Below the pieces are notes generated by a model. The model did not search any database. It saw only the letters and a program-made list of their open reading frames with translations, and was not told the origin of the DNA. Shown one piece after another: positions 34,725 through 43,993 of a stretch of 64,000 nucleotides of DNA (position 1 is its first letter; every line of letters begins with the position of its first letter). The stretch lies in the NCBI RefSeq assembly GCF_000187245.1, contig NC_027863.1:1176735-1240734 (forward strand). Reading direction: 5' to 3'. Both the position numbers and the translations under genes were made by a program. The DNA is from Ogataea parapolymorpha DL-1 (lineage: Eukaryota; Ascomycota; Pichiomycetes; Pichiales; Pichiaceae).

Positions 34725-37148
34725 TCAACCATTGTTGGTGAAAAGACAGTGATCAAAGTTCTCGTTTTTGCCGGTGGCTCCATTCAGGTTGCCCCACCAT
34801 CTTGGGAAGTTGTGGGTGGTGTTTGGACCACCAGCACCAAAGATTGTGAACGACAGGATGAATATGGCCACCTGGCAGCCACCGATCAGCGCAGCAGCAA
34901 CAATGTAGTTGTACTTCTTGAAGTAGAGAGGCTTGTACTTTCTGAGGTAGAACTGCGAGATGAAGGCTGCGATAAAGAAGGTGGTGATCGAGGAGTTGAC
35001 ACCGACACAAAGCCAGCCGATGTACCAGACCAGAACAGGAGTCTTAACGTTGTCGAATCCCCAGGTTGGTCTCAGACGGTGGCCAAGATAGAATGGCAGT
35101 GGAAGACCAAGGCCAACGACCAGGGCCAAAGGCACCATGTAGTAAGTCTTTCCTATGGTGAACATTTCTTTAGCCAGAGCACCCCAAGCAATACCCTGGG
35201 TGTTGTATTGCTGGACGTTTTGACCGGACCAGATAACAGAGGTGGCTTCAATGTCCTTAAGGAGGTCAAATTGCGAGTCGACAATCGAGTTCATCATGAT
35301 GTAGTTGAAGATCGCGCCAATCACCGTTCCGATCATCTGGGCAGCAAAAGTGTCCTTAGGAGGCAGCTTGACGTAGTAGCCGAGTTTCAAGTCGTTCAGC
35401 AGAGCGAAAGCCTGGCCGACAGAGTTGTAGCCAAACAGCGTGAAGTACATGTTAGCCAGAGGAGATGGCTTTGGCATGGAAAATCCACCAATCATTTGAA
35501 CCACGGTCTGCATCTGGGTGCCACCAAAACCAAAAATGGCAACAAGTCCTCCCAAAAACAGCGTGAGTGGGTACGACAGCGCCATGGCGAAAATCAGCAT
35601 GTACCAAGGCAGACCGGTGTCACCTTCGTACAGACACACGAGAGCAACCATGAAGGACAGGATAAACGTGACACCGTACCACCAGGTAGGCACCTCTTTG
35701 TATCTGAGCATGGCTCTCATGTGAGCATCGTTGTACACGTCAGGAAGAACGCCGTCGGAGTTGAGTCTAGGGTCCTTGTCGATGTTCTTCCAGAACTTGA
35801 GCGTCTCGAGCGTGAACACGCTCTTAATGTTGCGGAGATAGTTCTTGAGCGCGGTGAACCAATAGAAGGCCGGAGCAAGCTCTTTGCGGTTGAACAGCAG
35901 CATGTGCGTGATGGTAGCACCGACAGAAAGGTTGGTAGCAATAAGATAGACGACGTAGGTACCGGTCATGTAAGGAATGCCCTGCTCAGCAAGTTTACTC
36001 TCGTCCAGAACATTATTGGTGAGAATGGCGGTCTGGTTGTACACGTGGTAGTGTCCTGGGGCAGAGTCCTCGTAGTAAAGAGATTGCGACAGGAATGGGA
36101 AGTTTTTGGACTTCCACACGTTTCCGTAGTAGACACCGCAGAACACGATGATACAGAGGAAGTAACCAATCAGGTTGTTGACCGTGGCGGTAAGCGGGAT
36201 GGTCAGCGGCGAGGCAGTCGAGGCAATGTAGTTCCAGTCGAAGCAGAAGGAAAGCAGTCCCAGACCCTCGTTACCGTTTGTGCCACCAAAAATTCTGGAG
36301 ACAACAGACGATTTTGGCGCAGCGAGACATGGGATCGAGAAGCCGATGAGCCACGGGAAAATCCACTCTGGAATGATCTCGTACAAGAACATAGCCAAGA
36401 AACACCAGTAGAAAACTTTGAGCTGTTTCTTGGTCTTCTCCTTGTTGTTGTGGAGCGTGTGGATGGTGGTCACGAGCGGGATCGAGTTCGGATAAAACAT
36501 CTCTGACGGATACAGCAGGGCCTTTTTGAGGCCAAGTCCAACGAGCGAGTAACCGATCAACTGAGACGAGAAAGTGAGGAAAATACCAACACCAGCGTTG
36601 ATGGACGAGTTGTACCAAAGTCTTTGCACAGCAAGGACTTCGATGGCAAGGGCACACGAGGAGGCAGAGCCAGCCATGATGGTGGCAAAGGTAAGCTCCT
36701 TCTTGTTCCAAGGACCAGGATTAATGTATCTGAGCCAACCCTTGGAAGGAACAAATTTGTACCACAGCTCCCCAAGCACGTGAGCGATAAGCATGAGAAA
36801 AACACCGCTCACAATAATTGTCTGGGGCTTGAAATAGAACATACACTGCAGAACACCGCCAAAAATAGCCAATCCTCCACCGATAACGACCGAACGCACG
36901 GTCCAGACCTGCATCGTCGGGTCATCGGAAGAGTCGACGATCTTGTCGACAATATCTCTGTTGGTCTTGAACTCGTTTTTGTCGAGCACCAGCTCGCCAA
37001 ACTGGATTTCGACCTCCTGCAGGTCCTCAGTTTTGAACGCAATATCGTTCTCCTTGCCAAGAGTCTTGTCCTTATTTGTATTGTTGGACTTGATAGACTT
37101 TAATTCAGCTTCATAGTCAATGACACCGCTCGCTCCTTGGATAGGCAT
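34725..37148 (-). CDS. Oligopeptide transporter, OPT family
   Basis: The product has 807 residues. OPT proteins are proton-coupled carriers of small peptides, glutathione or metal complexes. A hydrophilic N-terminal 110 residues precedes about 14-16 transmembrane spans; the OPT signature NPGPW occurs near 160, and aromatic/Gly-rich loops such as FGFGGTQMQ fit the family. It looks closer to the fungal OPT2-like branch than to Opt1, but I cannot fix the substrate. ATG 37148 (MPIQGAS) is preferred; the extra in-frame codons upstream lack family character. A TATA run (37188-37198) sits 40-50 bp upstream. It converges on the WD40 gene with 42 bp between stops. Confidence 0.9.
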   Translation of the reverse strand: MPIQGASGVIDYEAELKSIKSNNTNKDKTLGKENDIAFKTEDLQEVEIQFGELVLDKNEFKTNRDIVDKIVDSSDDPTMQVWTVRSVVIGGGLAIFGGVLQCMFYFKPQTIIVSGVFLMLIAHVLGELWYKFVPSKGWLRYINPGPWNKKELTFATIMAGSASSCALAIEVLAVQRLWYNSSINAGVGIFLTFSSQLIGYSLVGLGLKKALLYPSEMFYPNSIPLVTTIHTLHNNKEKTKKQLKVFYWCFLAMFLYEIIPEWIFPWLIGFSIPCLAAPKSSVVSRIFGGTNGNEGLGLLSFCFDWNYIASTASPLTIPLTATVNNLIGYFLCIIVFCGVYYGNVWKSKNFPFLSQSLYYEDSAPGHYHVYNQTAILTNNVLDESKLAEQGIPYMTGTYVVYLIATNLSVGATITHMLLFNRKELAPAFYWFTALKNYLRNIKSVFTLETLKFWKNIDKDPRLNSDGVLPDVYNDAHMRAMLRYKEVPTWWYGVTFILSFMVALVCLYEGDTGLPWYMLIFAMALSYPLTLFLGGLVAIFGFGGTQMQTVVQMIGGFSMPKPSPLANMYFTLFGYNSVGQAFALLNDLKLGYYVKLPPKDTFAAQMIGTVIGAIFNYIMMNSIVDSQFDLLKDIEATSVIWSGQNVQQYNTQGIAWGALAKEMFTIGKTYYMVPLALVVGLGLPLPFYLGHRLRPTWGFDNVKTPVLVWYIGWLCVGVNSSITTFFIAAFISQFYLRKYKPLYFKKYNYIVAAALIGGCQVAIFILSFTIFGAGGPNTTHNFPRWWGNLNGATGKNENFDHCLFTNNG

Positions 37149-37552
37149 GTTGGAAACGGGACTGTCAAGATGGACATGAAAAACGGCTATATATATATGG
37201 CACAGACTCCACACTTGGTGGCAGAATAGCGTCCAGTCTTATCACCAACAAAAGACAAACGGCACCCAAATCAATTGGACTGCATGCATCTAGAATGATT
37301 GCCGCGGCTACAATAACCAAAACAATACGGGAGCGGCACAGATAAAGGGCACCGTGGACAGTCGAAGTAGAAGAATTATAAACAAACGGCAATAGCTATT
37401 GTGCCAAGTCATGCGATCTTCAGACCCTCCCAATAACACCCAGGCTACAGAGACGTGAGATTTCGTGATAAACAGTGTGACACTAATAATTGGCAATTTA
37501 TTTACGTAAGCGAGCATCATATTTCAGTAAAAGATCTTATCTATGCAGCGTG
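37149..37552. promoter_or_regulatory. Upstream region of the OPT transporter gene
   Basis: These 404 bp hold the OPT promoter and the 3' end of the YBL028C-like gene. A TATATATATAT run at 37188-37198 is well placed as a TATA element on the minus strand. No gene, tRNA or clear activator site was recognised in the rest. Confidence 0.55.
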
Positions 37553-37825
37553 TCAAAACTTGATGGACTTGTTCTTTTTTCTGGTGTGATTTTTCTTGTA
37601 TAGGCTGTTTCTCGAGCTTCTCCACCCAGATGTACTCACCTTCTTGTCGACCTCCATCACCGGTGCATCCGTGCCTTCTTGTTTCTGTTTCAGTAAGTTC
37701 TCCTGCAGCTTCTGTGCGAGCCGTTCTTTGCGTTCCTCATTGGTCTTTGCGTAATCGGATCCTTTCTTGGAAATCTTTTCCTTTTTGGCCCTGAGCTTGC
37801 TCTTCGATCTTGCGGAATGCGCCAT
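37553..37825 (-). CDS. Small basic nucleolar protein, YBL028C-like (DUF2423)
   Basis: The product has 90 residues and is highly basic. It has the DUF2423 (Llp homologue) layout: an N-terminal MAHSARSKSKLRAKKEK block, a helix NEERKERLAQKLQENLLKQK, then MEVDKKVSTSGWRSSRNSLYKK, where STSGWR and the Tyr-Lys-Lys match S. cerevisiae YBL028C. The function is thought to be nucleolar and linked to ribosome assembly. Its neighbour RPL19 is the neighbour of YBL028C in S. cerevisiae (YBL027W), a strong context argument. They are divergent, with 276 bp between. Confidence 0.85.
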   Translation of the reverse strand: MAHSARSKSKLRAKKEKISKKGSDYAKTNEERKERLAQKLQENLLKQKQEGTDAPVMEVDKKVSTSGWRSSRNSLYKKNHTRKKNKSIKF

Positions 37826-38101
37826 TTGGAGGAGATGAAGGACAGCAGCTAGATATGTAAAATTTTAAAATTTATTTGAAAAAAATTTTGGGGTGCACGG
37901 ATGTGCTTATGCAGTGCAACTGAGAGCCACATACGACTATGGAGAAAAATCGACGCCGCCCAAAGAGCGCCAAAAAATTTTGGGATCTGGAGTTTTTTTT
38001 TCGACTCACGTGACCAGAGTAAGGGCAGACGGACGAGGTTTGCGGAACAAAAATTGAAAATTTTATATAAACTTATTCAGACATCATTGAGTATCATTAA
38101 A

Positions 38102-38710
38102 ATGTGAGTACCAACATAAGCAACAACAAAAAACTAACATTATAGGGCTAACCTACGTACTCAAAAGAGACTCGCAGCATCTGTGTTGGGCTGTGGTAAG
38201 AGAAAGGTCTGGTTGGATCCTAACGAGACCACCGAGCTCGCTCAGGCCAACTCCAGACAAGCCATTAGAAAATTGTTCAGAAATGGTACCATTGTCAAGA
38301 AGCCAGTGACTGTCCACTCTAGATCTCACGCCAGAGCCTTGGCTGAGTCCAGAAGAAACGGTAGACACATGGGTTACGGTAAGAGAAAGGGTACTGCCGA
38401 GGCTAGAATGCCATCTCAAGTCCTGTGGATGAGAAGATTGAGAGTCTTGAGACGTCTCTTGGCCAAATACAGAGCTGCTGGAAAGATCGACAGACACCTT
38501 TACCACTCTTTGTACAAGGCTGCCAAGGGTAACACTTTCAAACACAAGAGAGCTTTGGTTGAGCACATTATTCAAGCTAAGGCCGAGGCCGCCAGAGAGA
38601 AGGTCCTGAAGGAGGAGGCAGAGGCTAGAAGATTGAGAAACAGAGCCGCTAGAGAGAGAAGACAGCAGAGAATTTCTGAGAAGAGAGAGGGTCTTGTCAA
38701 GGAGGAGTAA
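38102..38710 (+). CDS. RPL19: 60S ribosomal protein L19 (eL19), intron inside the start codon
   Basis: eL19 lies at the peptide exit side of the large subunit and forms a bridge to the small subunit. The contiguous frame lacks the conserved N-terminus. Exon 1 is only AT (38102-38103); a 42-nt intron follows (38104-38145: GTGAGT, ACTAAC, TAG); exon 2 starts G GCT AAC CTA, so the spliced product begins [13 protein letters not shown] and has 188 residues, collinear with S. cerevisiae L19. Conserved blocks include [34 protein letters not shown] and [17 protein letters not shown], with the long basic C-terminal helix. Codon use is highly biased. Confidence 0.96.
38104..38145 (+). other. 42-nt intron splitting the RPL19 initiator codon (AT|G)
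   Basis: Donor GTGAGT at 38104-38109, branch ACTAAC at 38133-38138, acceptor TAG ending at 38145, 8 nt after the branch A. Only this junction supplies both an ATG and the conserved MANLRTQKR start. From memory, S. cerevisiae RPL19 genes also have an intron at this exact place, but several hundred bases long. Confidence 0.93.
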
Positions 38711-38916
38711 GATCAGGTTAATATGTATGAACCGTAAATTTCCACTACAAATTATTTTTTGTTTACGTAATCGCCCTGCTGAAAGAAACCCTAGCCCTCT
38801 TTTGTGGTAGCAGCGCTTAATTCCTGGGATCCCGCTGCCCCCTCAAATAAATATTCTTCTTTTGCCCTCGTTTCTACTTCTAATCTTTAATCCACGGACA
38901 TTCGATCAACCTCGCC

Positions 38917-39867
38917 ATGAAATCTTCATTATTCTTGCTTGCGCCAGCCCTCCTGAGCTGTTTCTCTTCCGCCGCCAACGCAGAAAAAGCCAAAATCTTC
39001 AACTTTGACGTTCTCGAAGAAAAGGCTCTCAATCCTGTTTCTGGGCAGGACACCAAGAACCCTCTAGAGGGTATTGACCTCGACCAGCTCGTTAACGTTG
39101 TCTACATTACGCTCGAGCCGTCGACCGTGTTTGTCACGGTCACAAGAACTCTCCATCAGGTAGTCACCACTGCCACCACTACGGTGACCGCCGAAACCGA
39201 ACAAACGCCGCTGTATCCTTTCACAGGCTCTATTTCTAAGGCAAAGCCGCCCACACTGAACACAACTGCTCCTTCGGTGTCAGTGCCGATCGCCTCCACG
39301 TTGCCCCCATCTGGAAACGACACAGTTATTACTGCAACCAGCACAGAGCCCCTTAGCTCGTCGCACATCACGCCGTCATCTACTCTGCCACTTTCGACAA
39401 CTACATACACCGAGGGAAAGCTTGACTTCGTCATCGGAAAGGAAAAGAAGGCATCGACAGATACGGAAACCGCCTCCTACTACGAGGAGCTGGTCCAATA
39501 TGTTTCCTCTGTATTTTCTCCGCCAACTTCGGAGCTACCATCTTCTACTGGACCTATCGCCAGCACGCCAACGTCCAGCTCCTCATCGATTCTCTCGTCC
39601 AGTTTAACGAAGTCCAAGACGCACACGTCCACACGGTCTGTGTCCATTGGATTTAGCACCTCTGTGCTACACAACACGACACAGAATTCTACGAAAAACG
39701 ATCACGACGATTATAGCGACGTTCTTGACGGATTCAACCCTTACAAGGACCTGCCCCTGTCAGATATCGACCTGAATTTCAGTAACGACTCCCCGCGACT
39801 GAACGCACGTGGTGTTTTAATTGGCATGTCTGCAACAATTTTCATTTTCGGTGTTTTTGCTTTGTGA
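38917..39867 (+). CDS. Ser/Thr-rich GPI-type cell-wall or plasma-membrane protein
   Basis: The product has 316 residues. It has a cleavable signal peptide (1-22, ending SSAANA), a Thr/Val stretch (FVTVTRTLHQVVTTATTTVTAE) common in fungal wall proteins, a long Ser/Thr/Pro-rich region suited to O-mannosylation with several N-x-S/T sites (for example NTTQNST), and a C-terminal hydrophobic tail (about 298-316) after a short hydrophilic spacer with NDSPRLNARG. That tail fits a GPI-attachment signal. No adhesin or enzyme domain is seen, so function is unknown. AACCCTAG near 38788 lies upstream, possibly a Tbf1-type element belonging to either neighbour. Confidence 0.75.
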   Translation: MKSSLFLLAPALLSCFSSAANAEKAKIFNFDVLEEKALNPVSGQDTKNPLEGIDLDQLVNVVYITLEPSTVFVTVTRTLHQVVTTATTTVTAETEQTPLYPFTGSISKAKPPTLNTTAPSVSVPIASTLPPSGNDTVITATSTEPLSSSHITPSSTLPLSTTTYTEGKLDFVIGKEKKASTDTETASYYEELVQYVSSVFSPPTSELPSSTGPIASTPTSSSSSILSSSLTKSKTHTSTRSVSIGFSTSVLHNTTQNSTKNDHDDYSDVLDGFNPYKDLPLSDIDLNFSNDSPRLNARGVLIGMSATIFIFGVFAL

Positions 39868-39963
39868 GAGCTACACCAAATTTTACAAAACGGAGATTAT
39901 TAATTTGTAGTTTAGACAAAACTTGAAAAAAATCAGAAAAAGCAGCTTAACAGTTCTATAACA

Positions 39964-41202
39964 CTATGCACCGACACCAATGCCGTTGGTGTTTCTATAC
40001 ATGTAAACTCCGTTGTTACCATCGATAAACTGGCACGATCTCAAACATTTCCACAAGGATTTCCACATGTTCTCGTCCGAGTGTCTATAATGCTGGCCAA
40101 GCACCTTCTTGATGGCGTCGGTGGCATCTCTCGCGTGGTAGAATGGAACACGGGAAACGTAGTGGTGAAGAACGTGAGTTTCGATGATGTCATGGAAGAT
40201 ATGTTGTCCTATGAAGCCGAACTCTCTATCGATGGTGGCAGCAGCCCCCTTGGCAAAGTTCCACTCTGAGTCGTCGTAATGAGGAAGAGTAGGGTCTGTG
40301 TGTTGAAGGAATGTCACAAAAACAAGCCAGTGGTTCACCCAGAGCCATGGCACAAACCAGTTGACCGCCATGTTAAGTAAACCAAATTGCCTGTACCAGA
40401 AGTAGACACCGGTGGCCACCAGTCCTAAGCCGAGGTCGGAAAGCAGGATGTACCAGTAATGTTCTGGATCAAAGACGGGAGAGTTGGGATTGTAATGGCT
40501 TTTGCCCAGTTTCGACCATCCTGGGTGTGGCTGTCCGGTGGCATTGGTTGCAAGATAGAGTTGCAAACCACCGAGCTGCTGGCCAATAAGCTTGATGATT
40601 GAGTAGATGGGAGTATCATGGACGATCTCGAAGATGTCGTCGTGCTCAGACTGCTCGATCAGCTCGGCTTTCTTCCACGGGATGAAGACCGTGTCCTTTT
40701 GCAGATTACCCGTGTGCTGGTGGTGTTTGGCGTGCGAGAACTTCCACGAGAAGTACGGCACGCCGCAGTACGAGTGCAGCACCCAGCCAACAAAGTCGTT
40801 GACCCGTGGGTAGTTGCTGAACGCGCCGTGGCCACACTCGTGGGCTAGAATCCACAGACCAAATCCAAACAGACCAATACCGAAGGATTGGAGACTGTAC
40901 AACACAAACCTAAGGATCTGAGACCGCACGAGCGGGATATACGTGGTGCCCACCCAACCTATCGCGGCCATGGCCAGGATATCTCTGGCAACGAAATGGA
41001 GCGAGTACGGCAACGATTTTTTAAAGCAGTGTTTTGGGATGGCATCCAGGACCTGCTTGAAAGTGTAATCCGGCACCTTGAAGACGTCTCCGTAGGTGTT
41101 GATGGCCGTCTTCTGCTCTGGGACCTGGCTCAGGGAGCCGATGTTTTTGGATCTCGACACGGTGGTCGATTCCAGTGCCAGACCGGTAGTAACAGCAGAC
41201 AT
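39964..41202 (-). CDS. Membrane-bound fatty acid desaturase (delta-12 or omega-3)
   Basis: The product has 412 residues. It is an ER acyl-lipid desaturase with the three histidine boxes HECGH (121-125), HAKHH (157-161) and HVLHH (about 345), and hydrophobic spans at about 75-118 and 240-300. Length and motifs fit yeast Fad2 (oleate delta-12) or Fad3 (omega-3), which are close paralogues; I cannot separate them by eye. S. cerevisiae has neither. ATG 41202 (MSAVTTG) is chosen; an in-frame ATG at 41310 would add 36 hydrophobic residues not typical of the family, and would matter if transcripts start that far upstream. Confidence 0.9.
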   Translation of the reverse strand: MSAVTTGLALESTTVSRSKNIGSLSQVPEQKTAINTYGDVFKVPDYTFKQVLDAIPKHCFKKSLPYSLHFVARDILAMAAIGWVGTTYIPLVRSQILRFVLYSLQSFGIGLFGFGLWILAHECGHGAFSNYPRVNDFVGWVLHSYCGVPYFSWKFSHAKHHQHTGNLQKDTVFIPWKKAELIEQSEHDDIFEIVHDTPIYSIIKLIGQQLGGLQLYLATNATGQPHPGWSKLGKSHYNPNSPVFDPEHYWYILLSDLGLGLVATGVYFWYRQFGLLNMAVNWFVPWLWVNHWLVFVTFLQHTDPTLPHYDDSEWNFAKGAAATIDREFGFIGQHIFHDIIETHVLHHYVSRVPFYHARDATDAIKKVLGQHYRHSDENMWKSLWKCLRSCQFIDGNNGVYMYRNTNGIGVGA

Positions 41203-41830
41203 GTTAGAAGAAAAGAAATGTTGGGAGCGAAAAAAAAGGGAGAAAACCTGCAGCAGAGCCAATGAGAGGCCGATGAGATGAAATGTACATCCGGGCCGGA
41301 GGGACGACATATTCTACGTACTACGTGAGTGCTACTGTGGAACAGTTTAGTGCAGGTGGGCTTTTACCGGATGCTTTGTAGGCTCCAAGGATGGTCGCAG
41401 TCAGATCTCGTGCACTGAAATTTTTTTTAGCCAGATCGATCGTCACTGCACGGGTCGACGCGCCAAAGCCTCGATCGACGCGTCTATGGGAGAAGTGTCT
41501 CTAGTGGCAATCCTGCTCGACATTGGCTAACAAGGGAGTGTCAATGTGCTAATACTCGAGCAGACAGGCAGACAGAGGATATCCAACGACAAACCACCAA
41601 ACGGCGGACTATGGTGAGCTCCTCGTCGGCCGCCACCAGCGACGACGCCCCGCAGATAAATTGTGGACGCGCGGGCGTGCCTGAAGAGCAGTCAGTGGCC
41701 ACGTGTAGCCATAAGACTCGTCGGCAGCTTCTGTTTTTCGTCCTTCTCGGCTCTTCGCACAAACTGAGACCCGCTAAATGGCTTCTAAATGGCTTCACAG
41801 GGTGAAAAAAATTTTGTTGTCGCAATTGCC
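41203..41830. promoter_or_regulatory. Divergent regulatory region between desaturase gene and TAF14
   Basis: These 628 bp separate two divergent genes. A CACGTG box sits at 41700-41705. The region near 41440-41480 carries a repeated tcgatcg/cgacgcg pattern. A 64-codon frame (41611-41805 plus) runs into the TAF14 start and could act as an upstream ORF. An out-of-frame ATG (41778) and an in-frame ATG (41789) also precede the chosen TAF14 start. Confidence 0.5.
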
Positions 41831-42613
41831 ATGGTTGAAGTGAAGAGAACTGTCAGAGTGACGACTACACAACAGATCCTCAAGGATATTCCTCCCGTGC
41901 AGGAAGGGTTCCCGATGAGAGAATGGGCCATCCAGATCTCCCTCGTGGACGACAAGGGCGTGGAACAGCCGGCGACCTTGTTCGAGAAGGTGACGTACCA
42001 TTTGCATCCCACGTTTGCGAACCCGGTGCGTTCGTTTAAGAAACCGCCGTTTAGGATCGAAGAGCAAGGATGGGGCGGGTTTGACATCCCCATCACGCTG
42101 ACTGTGATGGAGAAGGGCGGCGAGAAGAAAATCAACCACGACCTCAATTTCATGAAGGAGAAGTACGTTATCGATACGCCAATCACGATCAACACCAACA
42201 AGCCTGCGCTGCTGAGCGAGCTAGCCAAGACAGGGTATGTTCCGAGCGCGAACGAGGCGTCTGCGACGCCGGGGGCTGCGACTCCAGGCGCTACGCCCGC
42301 TCCAGGTCAGGCAGCGGGCGCGGCGGCAGCAGCGAAGAGAAAGGCCGGCACGGTTTCCGACTCGAAAACGACGAAAAAACTAAAGGGCGCAGCTACCAAG
42401 GGCGGCGTCGATCTCGAGCAATTGGCAGACTACCTCACGAAGTTGTCCGAGGACGATCTTCTTGGCGTGGTGCAGATGATCAACGATAATAAGACGCCCG
42501 AGATGAGCGTCAAGAACGACGTGGAGAACGGCGAGTTCACCATGGACCTGTTCACGCTGCCAGACACCTTGCTCAAGAGTCTTTGGGACTACGTCAAAAA
42601 GCGGGCCGAGTAG
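41831..42613 (+). CDS. TAF14: YEATS-domain protein Taf14
   Basis: The product has 260 residues. Taf14 is shared by TFIID, TFIIF, SWI/SNF, INO80 and NuA3 and reads acylated histone lysines. The YEATS domain (about 1-125) carries HLHPTFANP and RIEEQGWGGFDIPI; an Ala/Thr/Pro-rich linker follows, and the C-terminal extra-terminal-like domain (about 190-260) ends NKTPEMSVKNDVENGEF...LPDTLLKSLWDYVKKRAE, nearly identical to S. cerevisiae. The start MVEVKRTVR matches MVATVKRT of S. cerevisiae; an in-frame ATG at 41789 would add 14 residues. I see no intron, although S. cerevisiae TAF14 has one near its start. Confidence 0.94.
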   Translation: MVEVKRTVRVTTTQQILKDIPPVQEGFPMREWAIQISLVDDKGVEQPATLFEKVTYHLHPTFANPVRSFKKPPFRIEEQGWGGFDIPITLTVMEKGGEKKINHDLNFMKEKYVIDTPITINTNKPALLSELAKTGYVPSANEASATPGAATPGATPAPGQAAGAAAAAKRKAGTVSDSKTTKKLKGAATKGGVDLEQLADYLTKLSEDDLLGVVQMINDNKTPEMSVKNDVENGEFTMDLFTLPDTLLKSLWDYVKKRAE

Positions 42614-42673
42614 ATGTAGATGTATTTTACGAGTGTATACAATACATGCGCTTATTCAGTAATTGGCCCAAAA

Positions 42674-43882
42674 CTAGACCGACCAGATGCGGCTCGTGTG
42701 GTCGCGCGAGGCCGTCGCTATGCCCAGCCCGTCCGGCGACACTTTGATCGCACTCACGGCGTCGCGGTGACCGTCCATCGTGCCCACCACGGTGCCCATC
42801 ACGCTGTCCCAGACCACAATCGACGAGTACTCGGCGTACGAAGCAAACAGCAGACGTCCGCTTCGGGAAAAGTCTATGGACAGCACACCGGGGTTGTCCA
42901 GCGCCGCGACCATCGACGACTTGCGGCTCAGACGCAGCGACGATGCAGAGTCGCTGATCGAAAGCTCCTCCGTCTTGTGCGGCCGCACGTGCTGGTGGAC
43001 CATCTTGACCGGGTAGTTGGCTAGCTCGCAGTCGGAGCGGATGTCAAATAGCTTAAGCTCGCCGTCGTCGGTGCCGCAGGCAAACGAGCAGCCATCTGGG
43101 AAAAACTTGACCGCGGACGAGTCGTGGGTTAGCGAGATCTGAAACTGTCTTCTATTGAGTGGACATCGGATATCCCACAGGTTGGACAGCCGGTCCGACG
43201 AGCACGACACAAACAGATTGCTGTCTGTCGGACACACAGATAGGCCCAAAACGTCTCCAAGATGGCCGTTGAAGGTGACGGACTTGGTGCCTTTCTCCAT
43301 GTCCCAAAGAAGTATGGACTTGTCGCCGGAGCTCGTGAGGACCTGGGAGTTCCCCACAAAGCTCAGGTCGCTGATGTACTCCTTGTGGCCCTTGAAAATG
43401 GAGACAATCGAGTTTCTTTGCTGTATCTCTGCGTTCTGGGAAGAATGCAACTTGTACACTATGCACGCGTTTTCCAGCCCGCCGGTGGCCACCATGTGAC
43501 CGTTCGGCGAGATGTCGCTGCAAATCACGTACGGGTCGTCCAGCCGGATCAGGCCCTTCTTGAGCCCCGTGACAGAGTCCCAGTAGAGCAGAAACCCGTC
43601 CTGTGCAGCGGTCGCCAGATGTCTGTTGTCGGGATGCCAGCTGAGCGCCAGCACCTTGTTAAAATGGCCTCGCAGCGTCCGGTAGGAACGGAACTGGACG
43701 CGATCGATGGTGGTGCAATTGCCACTCATAGTCTGAAGAGTTGCATCTTTCACTTGCTGCTTCACTTTTGCCAGATGGTGCATCAGCTGCTTGGACTCCG
43801 ATTGCACAGACTGGATCTTCACGCTCAGCAGATTGCTCAGCTCCAGCTGTCTCGCATAGGCGTCTCCCGAACCAACATCCAT
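42674..43882 (-). CDS. STE4: Heterotrimeric G-protein beta subunit Ste4
   Basis: The product has 402 residues. Ste4 with Ste18 transmits the mating-pheromone signal to Ste5, Ste20 and Far1. An N-terminal coiled-coil helix (about 5-50, the G-gamma binding part) precedes seven WD40 repeats, with blades ending LYWDS, LLWDM, NLWDI, KLFDI, VVWDS and RIWSV. Between blades 5 and 6 there is a Ser-rich insert (KTEELSISDSASSLRLSRKSS) at the place where S. cerevisiae Ste4 has its phosphorylated insert, which separates it from general G-beta proteins. TGAAACA lies upstream on its strand at 43950-43944. HSH155 lies upstream on the same strand, 111 bp away. Confidence 0.9.
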   Translation of the reverse strand: MDVGSGDAYARQLELSNLLSVKIQSVQSESKQLMHHLAKVKQQVKDATLQTMSGNCTTIDRVQFRSYRTLRGHFNKVLALSWHPDNRHLATAAQDGFLLYWDSVTGLKKGLIRLDDPYVICSDISPNGHMVATGGLENACIVYKLHSSQNAEIQQRNSIVSIFKGHKEYISDLSFVGNSQVLTSSGDKSILLWDMEKGTKSVTFNGHLGDVLGLSVCPTDSNLFVSCSSDRLSNLWDIRCPLNRRQFQISLTHDSSAVKFFPDGCSFACGTDDGELKLFDIRSDCELANYPVKMVHQHVRPHKTEELSISDSASSLRLSRKSSMVAALDNPGVLSIDFSRSGRLLFASYAEYSSIVVWDSVMGTVVGTMDGHRDAVSAIKVSPDGLGIATASRDHTSRIWSV

Positions 43883-43943
43883 GATAATCCTTCAAGACTC
43901 AGCAATTCTCCATCTTGTGCTACCTCACCGCTGCACAGCCCCA

Positions 43944-43950
43944 TGTTTCA
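43944..43950 (-). promoter_or_regulatory. Ste12-type pheromone response element upstream of STE4
   Basis: TGAAACA on the minus strand, 62-68 bp before the STE4 start and inside a 111-bp intergenic gap. This is the core Ste12 site. A single 7-mer match is weak by itself, but the gene is an expected Ste12 target. Confidence 0.45.
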
Positions 43951-43993
43951 GATTTTAAAATTAACAATAGCGGTGTCTGTGTGTCATTGCATT

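Noticed and set aside
34707..36506. A 599-codon open frame antisense to the OPT transporter gene
   Set aside because: It lies wholly within the oppositely transcribed OPT gene, starts with a non-ATG codon, has a Val/Glu/Arg/His-rich composition typical of antisense reading of a biased gene, and shows no domain.
37861..38040. Rap1-like site (gtgcacggatgtg) in the YBL028C/RPL19 promoter
   Set aside because: It differs from the Rap1 consensus at several key bases, so I did not list it as a site.
41203..41310. A 36-residue extension of the desaturase from ATG 41310
   Set aside because: The added hydrophobic segment is not typical of yeast Fad2/Fad3, which start with a short cytosolic polar region; kept only as an alternative.
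41440..41485. Repeated tcgatcg/cgacgcg sequence upstream of the desaturase gene, as a possible operator or mobile-element scar
   Set aside because: Copies are short, imperfect and GC-rich; no flanking inverted repeats or target-site duplication.
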